NCBI RefSeq assembly: GCF_001592225.1
Contig: NZ_BCWN01000006.1
Coordinates: 84,119 to 148,118 of the forward strand
DNA from: Castellaniella caeni NBRC 101664
GTDB taxonomy: Bacteria; Pseudomonadota; Gammaproteobacteria; Burkholderiales; Burkholderiaceae_B
Length of the DNA: 64,000 nucleotides
Direction: 5' to 3'
Each line of letters starts with the position of its first letter. Positions within the stretch are counted from its first letter, which is position 1. This document shows positions 18,588 through 34,415 of this stretch, in pieces. The notes beneath the pieces were generated by a model. It was given only the letters and a program-made list of their open reading frames with translations. It did not search any database and had not been told where the DNA came from. Made by a program: the position numbers and the translations under genes.

Positions 18588-18598
18588 ATTTTAGCAAA
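18588..18598 (-). promoter_or_regulatory. Candidate extended -10 promoter of the 42-residue gene
   Basis: On the minus strand TGCTAAAAT (an extended -10 with TG one base before TAAAAT) lies about 46 bases upstream of the ATG at 18542. A weak -35 (CTGTCA-like) may lie a further 15-18 bases upstream. Confidence 0.45.
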
Positions 18599-18811
18599 GA
18601 TTGCCTGACAGCTTTAAACGGACAAGTCAAATCGCCCGGCCCGTCCCCCGGCGGGCACCCGGTGGCCGTCAGCGCGGACAGGCCGCGGCATACACTTCCT
18701 TGCCAAGTAACGGCGGCCGGTAACAAAGCCGCCGACCAAGCCGCCCACGATATCCCCAGCGCCACCGGGCCCAAACCACCGCCCGCCGCGGGGGCAGATT
18801 ATCATGACGGC

Positions 18812-24517
<5,706 letters not shown>

Positions 24518-24581
24518 AGCTCGAAGCCAAACCTGAACCTGACGATCAATATACCCGCCACCCGCCCGACGCCCATATTGC

Positions 24582-26072
<1,491 letters not shown>

Positions 26073-26137
26073 CCTGATGTTTGATACCCGACCCGATACC
26101 TGACATCCGACCCGACACCCGACACCTGATACCCGCC

Positions 26138-26953
26138 GTGACGCCCAACGACCTGCCATCCTTGATCGAAACCATGCGCTTGCAAAGCGGGCGGATCGCG
26201 CTGTGGCCCTGGCACCGGGCGCGCCTGCTGGCGTCGGCGCGGGCGCTGGGCTACCAGCTGGACATGGACGCGCTCGACGCGCGCATCGCGGAAGCGCTCG
26301 GGCCGTCCCGCCGGGCGGCAGTCGGCACGGTGCCGCCCGCGGGCACTCCGGGGGACATCGTCCTCCACGGCACGGCCGCCACCAATATCGCCACCCACGA
26401 GGCTGCGGCGGAGCACCCCGGCGATATCGCCCAGGCCAATGCCGCCCAGGCCGACGCCGCCTGGCGCGCACGCCTGCTGCTGGCCCCGGACGGGCAGGTG
26501 ACGCTCGACGTCCAGCCACTGCCGCCCACGGCCAGCCCAGTGAGCATCGCGCTGGCCCGGGACGCGGGCGTCGAAGCTCCCGAGCGCATGGGCCACCGCT
26601 ATCTGTCGCACAAGACCACGCACCGCCCCTGGTTTGTTGGCGCGCAAGGCTGGCTGCAGACCCATCCGCAGTACTTCGACCTGATCTTCTGCGACGCGCG
26701 CGGCAACGTCTGCGAAGGCAGCCGCAGCAACCTCTACGCGCAGGACGAGCAGGCCCGCTGGCTGACGCCACCGCTGGCCTGCGGCCTGCTGCCGGGCGTG
26801 CAGCGCCAATGGCTGCTGGAACACGGCCTCGTCCAGGAGGCACGCCTGAGCAGCGCCGACCTGCGCGCGGCCCCCGCCCTGCGCATCTCCAACGCCCTGC
26901 GCGGCTGGCTGGATGCCCACCTGAAGCCCTGGCGGGAAACACAGGCTGGGTGA
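26138..26953 (+). CDS. pabC: Aminodeoxychorismate lyase (class IV aminotransferase fold)
   Basis: Pyridoxal-phosphate enzyme of 271 residues that converts aminodeoxychorismate to 4-aminobenzoate and pyruvate. The cofactor Lys lies in RYLSHKTTHRPW. Further class IV landmarks are FCDARGNVCEGSRSNLYA, and PLACGLLPGVQRQWLLE near the C-terminus. The GTG at 26138 (TPNDLPSLIETMRL) is preferred because the frame upstream consists only of repeat-encoded sequence. It is shorter at the N-terminus than E. coli PabC but has the complete fold. It is contiguous with pabB, so the pair supplies folate precursor. Confidence 0.85.
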   Translation: MTPNDLPSLIETMRLQSGRIALWPWHRARLLASARALGYQLDMDALDARIAEALGPSRRAAVGTVPPAGTPGDIVLHGTAATNIATHEAAAEHPGDIAQANAAQADAAWRARLLLAPDGQVTLDVQPLPPTASPVSIALARDAGVEAPERMGHRYLSHKTTHRPWFVGAQGWLQTHPQYFDLIFCDARGNVCEGSRSNLYAQDEQARWLTPPLACGLLPGVQRQWLLEHGLVQEARLSSADLRAAPALRISNALRGWLDAHLKPWRETQAG

Positions 26954-27000
26954 AAAAACAGCCTTTACCCGAGGCCCCTCTTCCGATAGAATCAGCCAGT

Positions 27001-27025
27001 TGCCCGCATGGTGGGCATCTTTTTT
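27001..27025 (+). terminator. Intrinsic terminator after pabC
   Basis: TGCCC (27001-27005), a seven-base loop and GGGCA (27013-27017) are followed by TCTTTTTT. It is 48 bases after the pabC stop on the same strand. The stem is short but the T-tract is good. Confidence 0.6.
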
Positions 27026-27147
27026 AACCCCCCGGTGTTCACTTCGGGCCACGCATCTGGCTCTGGGGTAGTGCCTACCAACGAACTCCACCATCCATGC
27101 CACCACCACATTCCGCTTCCGCATCCCACCTGCCCGCCCTGTTTTCC

Positions 27148-27762
27148 ATGGGCCGCCTCTTGAAATGGGTGTTGTGCGCCAGCGCGATTGCATTGGCAGG
27201 ATGCGCCACCCAGCCGCAGCAGACCGCGGACGCCTCATCCAGCAACCGCCTGCTGCGCGACAACTACCTGCTGAAAACCCAATCCGACCCCTTGGGAGCG
27301 TGGCTCGACAGCAAAGACAGCCTGGCCATCGATTACCCCCAATCCAGCGCCGGGCCCAGCTCTACCGCCCCCAAGACCATGGTGTCCACCGCCATGAAAT
27401 TCCTGGGCGTCAAATACCGCTACGGCGGCGACGCGCCGGGTCAGGGCTTCGACTGCAGCGGCCTGGTGGCCTACGCCGCCGAAAAATCACTGGGTCTCAA
27501 GCTGCCGCGCACGGCCAGCGGCCAGGCGCAAACCGGCATCTCGGTCGATCGCGACGAACTGCGCCGCGGCGACCTGGTCTTCTTCAACACCTTGGGTCGG
27601 CGCTACTCGCATGTGGGTATCTACCTGGGCGACCGCAAGTTCGTGCATGCCCCCCGCACCGGTGCCGCCATCCGCGTAGACAGCATGGACATGGCCTACT
27701 GGCGCTCACGCTACAACGGCGCGCGCCGCCTGCAAACCCAGACCGACACAGCCCGGCGCTAA
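27148..27762 (+). CDS. NlpC/P60-family peptidoglycan hydrolase lipoprotein
   Basis: Predicted outer-membrane lipoprotein of 204 residues with a signal peptide (MGRLLKWVLCASAIALAGC) ending at the lipobox LAGC. The catalytic domain has Cys in GFDCSGLVAYAA, His in SHVGIYLG and a third polar residue around FVHAPRTG. This is the Cys-His-His triad of NlpC/P60 endopeptidases, which cut peptide bonds in murein. It resembles Spr/MepS-type enzymes used for wall growth. The ATG at 27148 was preferred to the one at 27097 because it starts the signal peptide. A long bidirectional hairpin follows. Confidence 0.93.
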   Translation: MGRLLKWVLCASAIALAGCATQPQQTADASSSNRLLRDNYLLKTQSDPLGAWLDSKDSLAIDYPQSSAGPSSTAPKTMVSTAMKFLGVKYRYGGDAPGQGFDCSGLVAYAAEKSLGLKLPRTASGQAQTGISVDRDELRRGDLVFFNTLGRRYSHVGIYLGDRKFVHAPRTGAAIRVDSMDMAYWRSRYNGARRLQTQTDTARR

Positions 27763-27840
27763 GCCTGCTTCCCACGCAGGGTTGACCCCGCGTGGCACCC
27801 TGGCAAGACAAGACCACGACAGAGCCCCAAGCGGGGCGCT

Positions 27841-27884
27841 CCATGCAAAAGGCCCCGATCATCGTATCGGGGCCTTTTGCATGG
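27841..27884. terminator. Bidirectional terminator between convergent nlpC-type and DUF2325 genes
   Basis: A perfect 19-base-pair stem (27841-27859 pairing with 27866-27884) with a six-base loop. It contains AAAA and TTTT runs within the stem, so both orientations present a U-rich end. It lies 78 bases after the lipoprotein stop and 60 bases before the end of the DUF2325 gene. Confidence 0.85.
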
Positions 27885-27944
27885 CCGGTCTCGCGCGGCA
27901 GGCAGTCGCAGCCACAGCCGCGCGCCCGAACCTCAGATGCACGA

Positions 27945-28310
27945 CTAGTGCAGGCGTACCTTGGCAGGCTGGCGAGCGTCAGCCGTCTGGCGCAAGGGGC
28001 ACGCTTTACAGAAGCCGCACTGATCCAGCGCCTGCTGCATGCTGCAGACCGACCGGCGGCACGTCATCACCCGGATACCGGCCCGCTGCGCGGCCGCACG
28101 AAACGTCTTCATGACGTTGTGGCCGAGAAAGTCGGTCAGCAGAATCACCAGATCGGTGCCCGACGGCAAGGCGGGCGACTTTTTCTGGTGCGCGGGGTCG
28201 CGCCCGCTGATGTGATGTCTGATGGCGATGTTGTGATCCAGCAGGAGATCGGGGATATTGCCCAATCGATCGGCACCGACGATGAGTGCGCTGACCTGAG
28301 ACTGCGCCAT
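27945..28310 (-). CDS. Cys-rich DUF2325-family protein
   Basis: Small cytoplasmic protein of 121 residues. The N-terminal half (SALIVGADRLGNIPDLL, then GTDLVILLTDFLGHNVM) is a Rossmann-like DUF2325 domain, of unknown biochemical role. The C-terminus has five Cys at 84, 89, 98, 101 and 104 (CGFCKAC), a pattern suited to binding iron, an iron-sulfur cluster or another metal. The ATG at 28310 is preferred over an in-frame start 14 codons upstream. A Fur-box-like sequence lies about 56-74 bases upstream, suggesting iron-responsive expression. It converges with the NlpC/P60 lipoprotein. Confidence 0.75.
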   Translation of the reverse strand: MAQSQVSALIVGADRLGNIPDLLLDHNIAIRHHISGRDPAHQKKSPALPSGTDLVILLTDFLGHNVMKTFRAAAQRAGIRVMTCRRSVCSMQQALDQCGFCKACPLRQTADARQPAKVRLH

Positions 28311-28365
28311 GGGGGAACTCCTGAGAGGGGTTGAACCTGCCGGATGAGACATCCTCCGGCAGTTT

Positions 28366-28384
28366 CTAAATAATAATCATTCCT
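28366..28384 (-). promoter_or_regulatory. Fur-box-like site upstream of the DUF2325 gene
   Basis: The 19 bases CTAAATAATAATCATTCCT match about 12 of 19 positions of the Fur consensus, including the central AATCATT. They lie in a locally AT-rich segment 56 bases or more upstream of the start at 28310. This is a candidate, not a confirmed site. Confidence 0.4.
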
Positions 28385-28598
28385 ATTTATAAACGCAATA
28401 AAAATCAAGACCGAAGGGGGAAAAACCCTGCAACAGTCTCGACGAAAGTCAAGTTTCGCACGCGAATCTCCACCGAGATTACGGACGATTTAGCGCCACG
28501 TTTCACGCATTTTCAGGAATCAGTCAGATTTCATTCAGAAACTTGTTACGTTGCCCAGCGCACAATGTCACATAAAACCATACACAGGAGACTGTTCC

Positions 28599-29816
28599 AT
28601 GCATACGCTATTTCGGCATGCCCTTCCATGCGCTGCGGTCGCGCTGGCCCTGGGGCTGAGCAGCGGCATCAGCCAGGCGGCGGACAACCAGATCGTGCTG
28701 GGCGCATCCGTGCAGCTGACCGGCCCGGTGGCCAACACGGGCCGCTACTATAAAGATGCCTACGAACTGGCTGTCGAGCAGATCAACAGCAAGGGCGGCG
28801 TCACCGTCAACGGCAAGAAATACACCCTGGCGCTCAAGCTGTACGACAATCAGTCGGACGTCAACCTCAGCGTGCGGCAGTACACGCAGCTGGTGACGCA
28901 AGACAAGGTGAACTTCCTGCTTGGCCCCTTTGCCAGCAATTTCGCCCTGGCCGACTCCGCCGTGTCTGAAAAGTACCAGATACCCATGGTGCAAGGCGGC
29001 GGCGCCTCCGACCAGATCTTCTCGCGCGGCTTCAAATACGTCTTCGGCACGCTGGCGCCGGCCAGCGACTACTTCGGCAGCACGCTGAAGATGTTCAAGC
29101 AGCTCAAGCCGCAGCCCAAGACGGTGGCCCTGTTGTATGCCGACGATTCCTTCGACGTATCGGTGGCCAAGGGCACGCGGCCCATGCTCAAGGAAGCCGG
29201 GGTCGATACGGTGCTGGACGAACGCTACAGCTCGAACACCAGCGACTTCAACACCTTGCTGTCGCAGATCAAGTCCAAGCAGGCCGACGCGGTGCTGGTG
29301 GCCGGGCACGAGACCGAGATCCTCAACTTCATCCGTCAGGCCAAGAGCCTGGACGTCTCGCCCAAGTTCTACTCCTTCACCGTGGGGGTGCCCAGCGAAG
29401 ACTTCCGCAAGGCCCTGGGCAAGGATGCCGACTACGCCTTCGGCATGAGCGCCTGGCTGCCTTCCGACGCCCTGAAGGACGACTGGTTCGGCGATGCCGC
29501 GCAGTTTGCCAAGGCCTGGGAAGCCAAGCACCACTACGAGCCCGACTACCATGCCGCCTCGGGCGTCTCTGACGTCGAGGCCATCGTCAAGGCCGTGGAA
29601 AAAGCCGGCACGCTCGATCCCAAGGCCGTGCGCAACGCCCTGGCCGCCAGCGATTTCGACAGTCTGTACGGGCACGTGAAGTTTGCCGCCAACGGCCAGA
29701 TTCACCTCGACCAGACCGTGATCCAGGTGCAAAACGGCAAGCCGGTGGCCATCTTCGACGGCAGCAAGTTCCTCCAGCAGCCGCAGTACCCCATGCCCGA
29801 CTGGGCCAAGCGCTGA
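28599..29816 (+). CDS. Periplasmic substrate-binding protein of a branched-chain amino-acid-type ABC importer
   Basis: Precursor of 405 residues with a signal peptide ending near GISQAADNQ (about residue 29). The mature part is a type I periplasmic binding protein of the Leu/Ile/Val (LivJ/LivK) family: [35 protein letters not shown] is reduced here to the visible start, followed by the [18 protein letters not shown] and [10 protein letters not shown] regions. The ligand cannot be set; members bind amino acids, urea, aromatic acids or amides. It has a good ribosome site (ACAGGAGAC). It is the first gene of a five-gene operon (binding protein, two permeases, two ATPases) within 33.1 kb. Confidence 0.9.
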   Translation: MHTLFRHALPCAAVALALGLSSGISQAADNQIVLGASVQLTGPVANTGRYYKDAYELAVEQINSKGGVTVNGKKYTLALKLYDNQSDVNLSVRQYTQLVTQDKVNFLLGPFASNFALADSAVSEKYQIPMVQGGGASDQIFSRGFKYVFGTLAPASDYFGSTLKMFKQLKPQPKTVALLYADDSFDVSVAKGTRPMLKEAGVDTVLDERYSSNTSDFNTLLSQIKSKQADAVLVAGHETEILNFIRQAKSLDVSPKFYSFTVGVPSEDFRKALGKDADYAFGMSAWLPSDALKDDWFGDAAQFAKAWEAKHHYEPDYHAASGVSDVEAIVKAVEKAGTLDPKAVRNALAASDFDSLYGHVKFAANGQIHLDQTVIQVQNGKPVAIFDGSKFLQQPQYPMPDWAKR

Positions 29817-29865
29817 GCAAGCACCCAACTGAGCACGCCACCCCCCATCGCCCGGAGCCCTCGCC

Positions 29866-30729
29866 TTGGACCTTTTGCTGCAAGTCCTCATCAACGGCAT
29901 CCTGCAAGGCGGGCTGTACGCCATCGTGGCGCTCGGCCTCGCCCTGGTGTGGGGGGTGCTCAACATCGTCAACCTGGCCCATGGCGCCTTCATCATGGTG
30001 GGCGCCTATCTGTCGTGGTACAGCTTTCACTGGCTGCACCTCGACCCCTTTCTCGGCCTGCCGCTCACGGCGGTGCTGATGTTCGTGCTGGGCTACGCCA
30101 TCCAGCGCGGCATCCTCAACCTGATCGTGCGCTCGCCCATGTTCAACACCCTGCTGATCACCTTCGGCATGGAGGTCGTGCTCACGTACCTGGCGCAGCT
30201 GGTCTTCTCGGCTGACTTCCGCACCATCAACCCCGGCTACTCGGGGCGCAACATCACGCTCGCGGGGGTCACGATCCCCCTGGTGCGGCTGGCCGCCTGC
30301 GTGGTGGCGGTCGGTCTCACCGTGCTCATGTGGTATTTCCTGCTGCGCACCCGGCTCGGGCGCGCCATCCGCGCCACGGCGCAGAACCTCTCGGCGGCCC
30401 GCCTGTACGGCGTCGAGCCGCGCCACCTGTACGCCGTCACCTTCGGCCTGGGCCTGGCGCTGGCCGGTGCCGCGGGCGGCCTGTACGGCACCGTCTCGCA
30501 GATCAACCCCTACATCGGCGCCACGCTCACCGCCAAGTCGTTCGCCATCGCCATCATCGGCGGGCTCGACACCCCCCTGGGCGTGATCGCGGGCGGCCTC
30601 ATCCTGGGCCTGATCGAATCACTCACCACGCTCTACATCGGCCCCACCTTCGCCGACGTGGCCAGCTTCGGCGTGCTCATCCTGGTGCTGATTTTCCGGC
30701 CCACGGGCCTGCTCGGGAGAACCGCATGA
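29866..30729 (+). CDS. livH: Branched-chain amino-acid-type ABC permease, LivH family
   Basis: Inner-membrane permease of 287 residues with about eight helices, LivH family. Landmarks are GILQGGLYAIVALGLALVWG, then VNLAHGAFIMVGAY near the N-terminus and the conserved cytoplasmic loop GRAIRATAQNLSAARLYG. It starts at a TTG (29866) with a GGAG ribosome site, 49 bases after the binding-protein stop. The stop overlaps livM (ATGA). It pairs with LivM to form the membrane channel. Confidence 0.93.
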   Translation: MDLLLQVLINGILQGGLYAIVALGLALVWGVLNIVNLAHGAFIMVGAYLSWYSFHWLHLDPFLGLPLTAVLMFVLGYAIQRGILNLIVRSPMFNTLLITFGMEVVLTYLAQLVFSADFRTINPGYSGRNITLAGVTIPLVRLAACVVAVGLTVLMWYFLLRTRLGRAIRATAQNLSAARLYGVEPRHLYAVTFGLGLALAGAAGGLYGTVSQINPYIGATLTAKSFAIAIIGGLDTPLGVIAGGLILGLIESLTTLYIGPTFADVASFGVLILVLIFRPTGLLGRTA

Positions 30730-31673
30730 AGGCCTGGCGCATCCTGCTCGTCCTTGTCGTCTTCGTCGCCCTGGCGCTGCTGCCCTGGTACGGTTCCGAC
30801 CTCATGATCCAGTTCGGCATCAGCACCCTGCTGCTGGCGGTGCTGGCCCAGGGCTGGAACATCATCGGCGGCTACACGGGCTATCCCTCCTTCGGCAACT
30901 CGGTGTTCTACGGCCTGGGCGCCTACGGCGTGGGCATCGCCATGGTGCAATGGCAGCTGCCCTTTGCCGTGGGCATGGGCTTCGGGGTCGTGCTGGCAGT
31001 GGCCTTCGCCTTCCTGCTGGGTGTGCCGGTGCTGCGCCTGAAAGGCCACTACTTCGCCATCGCCACCCTGGCCCTGGCGCAGATCATGGCGGCCATCACC
31101 TCCAACATCCCGCTCGCGGGCCAGAACATCGGCCTGGTGCTGCCGCCGCTCAACGACGACCGCCTGTTCTACGAACTCTCACTGCTGCTGCTCGTGGCCG
31201 CCACGCTCACCATCTGGTGGCTCACCCGCAGCCGCTTCGGCTTCGGCCTGATCGCCATCCGCGAAAACGAGGAAGGCGCGGTCGTCATGGGGGTGGACAC
31301 CACCCGCTACAAGGTGCTGGCCTTTGCCCTGGCGGGCATCTTCAGTGCGCTGGCGGGCGGCATCCACGCCTACTGGATCACCTTTCTCGACCCCGAAAGC
31401 GCCTTCGACATCACGCTCAACGTCAAGATGATCATCATGGCCGTCTTCGGCGGGCCGGGCACCATCCTCGGGCCCATCGTGGGCGCCTTCATCCTCTCGG
31501 CCGTCTCCGAGCTGCTGTCCAGCGAAGTCACCAGCATCGCGGGCCTGTTCTTTGGCATCGTCATTGTGGTGGCCGTCGTCCTCATGCCGCGCGGCCTGGC
31601 CGACGTCGTGCGGCGCTTCCACCGCCTGGGCTGGCACTACTTCATCGACAACGTCCGGACGAACCGCATATGA
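30726..31673 (+). CDS. livM: Branched-chain amino-acid-type ABC permease, LivM family
   Basis: Inner-membrane permease of 315 residues, LivM family. It has the motif WNIIGGYTGYPSFGNSVFYG, the EAA-type cytoplasmic loop GFGLIAIRENEEGAVVMG and the C-terminal GGPGTILGPIVGAF. The ATG at 30726 overlaps the livH stop and the TGA overlaps livG by four bases, so the permeases and ATPases are translationally coupled. A longer open frame upstream lies inside livH and is not used. Confidence 0.93.
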   Translation: MKAWRILLVLVVFVALALLPWYGSDLMIQFGISTLLLAVLAQGWNIIGGYTGYPSFGNSVFYGLGAYGVGIAMVQWQLPFAVGMGFGVVLAVAFAFLLGVPVLRLKGHYFAIATLALAQIMAAITSNIPLAGQNIGLVLPPLNDDRLFYELSLLLLVAATLTIWWLTRSRFGFGLIAIRENEEGAVVMGVDTTRYKVLAFALAGIFSALAGGIHAYWITFLDPESAFDITLNVKMIIMAVFGGPGTILGPIVGAFILSAVSELLSSEVTSIAGLFFGIVIVVAVVLMPRGLADVVRRFHRLGWHYFIDNVRTNRI

Positions 31674-32404
31674 GCCCGATTCTCGAAGCCCGCCAGCTCA
31701 CGCGCCGGTTCTCCGGGTTGGTGGCCGTGCACGACGTCAGCTTTTCGCTGGCGCAAAACGAGATCCTGGGCTTCATCGGCCCCAACGGCGCGGGCAAGAC
31801 CACGCTCATCAGTCTGCTCAGCGGCACCCTGCCGCCCTCCGAAGGCGAAGTCTGGTTCGACGGGCGGCGCATCGACCGCCTGGCCGCATTCCGTCGGGCA
31901 CGCCTGGGCATCGGCCGCACCTTCCAGATCATGCAACCGTTTCCGGGCCTGTCGGTGCTCGACAACGTGGCGGTGGGCGCGCTCTTTGGGCGCGGCCAGG
32001 GGCAGTCCAAGCTTGCCAAGGCGCGTGAAAGCGCCCGCGAGTGCCTGCAGTTCGTGGGCCTGGGCAAGCACATCGACCACCGCGCCGAAGACCTCGGCGG
32101 CCCCGACCGCAAGCGGCTCGAACTCGCCAAGGCCCTGGCCATGCAGCCGCGCGTGCTGCTGTGCGACGAAGTGATGGCGGGCCTCAACCTGGTGGAGATC
32201 GACGAAGTCATCGACATCATCCGCAAGGTGCGCGACACGGGCATCAGCATCATCGTCATCGAACACGTCATCAAGGCCATCCGCAACCTGTCCGACCGCA
32301 TCATGGTGCTGCACCACGGCGAAAAAATCGCCGATGGCGCTCCCGACAGCGTGTTGAGCGACCCGCGCGTGGTCGAAGCCTACCTCGGGAAGAAGCGCAC
32401 ATGA
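31670..32404 (+). CDS. livG: Branched-chain amino-acid-type ABC ATPase, LivG family
   Basis: ATPase of 244 residues. Walker A is GPNGAGKTT, the Q-loop region TFQIMQPF, Walker B LLCDEVMAGL, and the switch His lies in IEHVIKAI. The ABC signature reads LGGPDRKRLELAKAL instead of the usual LSYGEQRxLE; the DEVMAGL and RKRLELA combination occurs in a known LivG subgroup, so this is a subfamily feature rather than decay. Start at 31670 overlaps livM; the stop overlaps livF. Confidence 0.93.
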   Translation: MSPILEARQLTRRFSGLVAVHDVSFSLAQNEILGFIGPNGAGKTTLISLLSGTLPPSEGEVWFDGRRIDRLAAFRRARLGIGRTFQIMQPFPGLSVLDNVAVGALFGRGQGQSKLAKARESARECLQFVGLGKHIDHRAEDLGGPDRKRLELAKALAMQPRVLLCDEVMAGLNLVEIDEVIDIIRKVRDTGISIIVIEHVIKAIRNLSDRIMVLHHGEKIADGAPDSVLSDPRVVEAYLGKKRT

Positions 32405-33123
32405 GTTCCACCGCCCCCCTGTTGCGCATCGAACGCCTCTGCGCGGGCTACGGCCTGGTGCAGGTGCTGCACGACGTCTCGCTCGAAGTGCGCGAAGCCG
32501 AATTCCTCGCCCTGGTGGGCAGCAACGGCGCCGGCAAGACCACCTTGCTGCGTACCCTCTCCGGCCTGTTGCCGGTGCAGTCGGGCCGCATCCAATGGTC
32601 GGGAACCGATATCCAGGGGCTCACGCCCGACCAGATATTCCGCCACGGCATCGTGCAGGTGCCCGAAGGGCGCCAACTGTTTCCGCGCATGTCGGTACAA
32701 GACAACCTGCTGATGGGCGCCTACCGGCGCACCGACAAGGCAGCCGTCCGCACCGACCTCGATCGGGTGTACACCCTGTTTCCGCGCATGGCCGAGCGCC
32801 GCCGCCAGCTGGCGGGCAGCATGTCGGGCGGCGAGCAGCAGATGTGCGCCATGGCGCGCGCGCTCATGGCGCGCCCGCGCCTGCTGCTGGTGGACGAAAT
32901 GAGCCTGGGGCTGGCACCCATCATCGTCGATCAGCTGATGGACAACCTGGCCGCCATCCGTCGGCAAGGGGTCACCGTGCTGCTGGTCGAACAGGACATC
33001 CACCTGGCCCTGGCGGGCACCGACCGTGCCTACGTGCTCGAAACCGGCAACATCGTGCGCGAAGGCCCGGCCAAAGACCTGATCGAAGACCCGGAACTGA
33101 AGCGCGCCTACCTGGGCGTGTAG
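32401..33123 (+). CDS. livF: Branched-chain amino-acid-type ABC ATPase, LivF family
   Basis: Second ATPase of the importer, 240 residues. Walker A is GSNGAGKTT, the LivF-type EGRQLFPRMSVQDNL follows, the signature is SGGEQQM, Walker B LLLVDEMSLGL, and the His switch is VEQDIHLAL. It pairs with LivG to energise transport. It is the last gene of the operon, its start overlapping livG by four bases. The regulator gene on the opposite strand ends 26 bases downstream. Confidence 0.95.
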   Translation: MSSTAPLLRIERLCAGYGLVQVLHDVSLEVREAEFLALVGSNGAGKTTLLRTLSGLLPVQSGRIQWSGTDIQGLTPDQIFRHGIVQVPEGRQLFPRMSVQDNLLMGAYRRTDKAAVRTDLDRVYTLFPRMAERRRQLAGSMSGGEQQMCAMARALMARPRLLLVDEMSLGLAPIIVDQLMDNLAAIRRQGVTVLLVEQDIHLALAGTDRAYVLETGNIVREGPAKDLIEDPELKRAYLGV

Positions 33124-33149
33124 GCAGGCCGGACGGCCTGTGGGCCGCG

Positions 33150-34112
33150 TCAGGCCACTTCGCGCACGGCGGGCGCGGGCTGGGCCACGGCCTCGGCCAC
33201 GCGGTCGCGCGAGAGTTCTGGCGCCAGCATTTCCATCAGCACATACACGTAATCACGCAGAAACACGCCGCGCTTGATGGCCACGCTGGTGGTGTGGCGG
33301 CCAAACAGATGCCCCGCGGGCAGGCCTACCAGCCCCTTGTCGCGTCGGGGGTCGAACGCCACCCCGGCGATGATGCCGATGCCCAGGCCGATGTCGGCAT
33401 AGGTCTTGACCACGTCGGCATCGATGGCTTCGAGCACGATGTCGGGCGTGATGCCCGCCTGCTCGAAGGCGGCATCGATGGCGCGCCGCCCCGAAAAGGC
33501 CCGATCGTAAGTAACGATGGGGTATTGCGCCAGGTGTTCGAGCGACAGATGCCGCGCGGCGCTGGACGTCAGACTGGTGAGCGGATGGTCGGGCGGCACC
33601 ACCAGGGTGTGCTCCCATGAATAGACCGGCAAGGCGACGAGGCCAGGTGTTGCAGCCAGTGTTTCAGTGGCGATGGCGAGGTCGGCCTGTTCGTGCAATA
33701 CCAGGCGCGCCAGATGCTCGGGGTTGCCTTCGGCCAGCGAGACGTGCACCTTGGGAAAACGCGCCCGAAACTGGGGGATGACGCGCGGCAGCAGGTAACG
33801 GGCCTGGGTGTGGGTGCAGGCGATCACCAGGGCGCCTTCGTCGCGCTGGGCGAATTCGTCACTCACCTTCTTGAGGTTGTCCACCTCGCGCATGATGCGG
33901 TCGATGACGGTGGAGACCGCCGCGCCAGGCTTGGTGAGGCCCTTGAGGCGCTTGCCATGGCGCTCGAAGATCTTGATGCCCAGCTCGTCCTCGAATTCGA
34001 TGATGGCCTTGGACACCCCGGGCTGCGAGGTATAAAGCGTGCGCGCGGCTTCCGTCAGGTTGAAGTTGCGTCGGATGGTCTCGCGGACAAATCGGAATTG
34101 CTGAAGATTCAT
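33150..34112 (-). CDS. LysR-family regulator, CysB/Cbl-like
   Basis: Transcription regulator of 320 residues with an N-terminal winged helix (MNLQQFRFVRETIRRNFNLTE, reduced here; then AARTLYTSQPGVSKAIIEFEDEL) and a C-terminal substrate-binding domain. The opening MNLQQFRF and the ALVIACTHTQARYLLP strand match the CysB/Cbl group, which controls cysteine and sulfonate-sulfur genes with acetylserine or sulfate-type effectors. The ATG at 34112 is chosen because it starts that motif. AT-rich inverted half-sites lie 36-58 bases upstream, suited to autoregulation. Which sulfur or other genes it controls is not shown here. Confidence 0.88.
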   Translation of the reverse strand: MNLQQFRFVRETIRRNFNLTEAARTLYTSQPGVSKAIIEFEDELGIKIFERHGKRLKGLTKPGAAVSTVIDRIMREVDNLKKVSDEFAQRDEGALVIACTHTQARYLLPRVIPQFRARFPKVHVSLAEGNPEHLARLVLHEQADLAIATETLAATPGLVALPVYSWEHTLVVPPDHPLTSLTSSAARHLSLEHLAQYPIVTYDRAFSGRRAIDAAFEQAGITPDIVLEAIDADVVKTYADIGLGIGIIAGVAFDPRRDKGLVGLPAGHLFGRHTTSVAIKRGVFLRDYVYVLMEMLAPELSRDRVAEAVAQPAPAVREVA

Positions 34113-34147
34113 ATGCCATGGCCCCAGGTGATAAGCCATTATATGGA

Positions 34148-34170
34148 ATATGAAACACAGTTCATATGAA
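34148..34170. promoter_or_regulatory. AT-rich inverted half-sites upstream of the CysB-like regulator
   Basis: ATATGAA (34148-34154) and TTCATAT (34161-34167) flank six bases, and a further ATATGAA overlaps at 34164-34170. The T-N11-A spacing and position 36-58 bases upstream of the start fit an autoregulatory LysR-type site. Confidence 0.5.
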
Positions 34171-34415
34171 TATTAGTTATTAGTTTAGGCGCGGTGATTG
34201 CGCATTGGAAGCGCTGCGGCAGCCTGCCTGACGCGCACCAGACACTTCATGGATGCGCGGCAACCGTCCACGGCAAGCCATACGCACCGGCTGGACGATT
34301 GTGGTCAGCCATCAAAAGGGCCCGAGATGCTGACGAGGCATGATCCGCGCCAGCATCTCGGGCCGTGTGCCAGACGCCGCCTTCGAGCCGAAGCCGATCG
34401 GCGGACGACAGACAA
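34171..34415. other. Gap between the CysB-like regulator and mmsA, holding a terminator
   Basis: The only structure I see in this stretch is the hairpin annotated at 34311-34364. The remainder (about 34171-34310) is GC-rich sequence with no credible gene. Confidence 0.4.
34311..34364 (-). terminator. Terminator downstream of mmsA
   Basis: A 14-base-pair stem (34319-34332 with 34351-34364) and an 18-base loop, followed on the minus strand by CTTTTGAT. It lies 51 bases after the mmsA stop. Confidence 0.7.

Noticed and set aside
31670..32404. Degraded ABC signature in LivG as a sign of an inactive ATPase
   Set aside because: The RKRLELA and DEVMAGL combination is a known variant of this ATPase group, and Walker A, B and His switch are intact.
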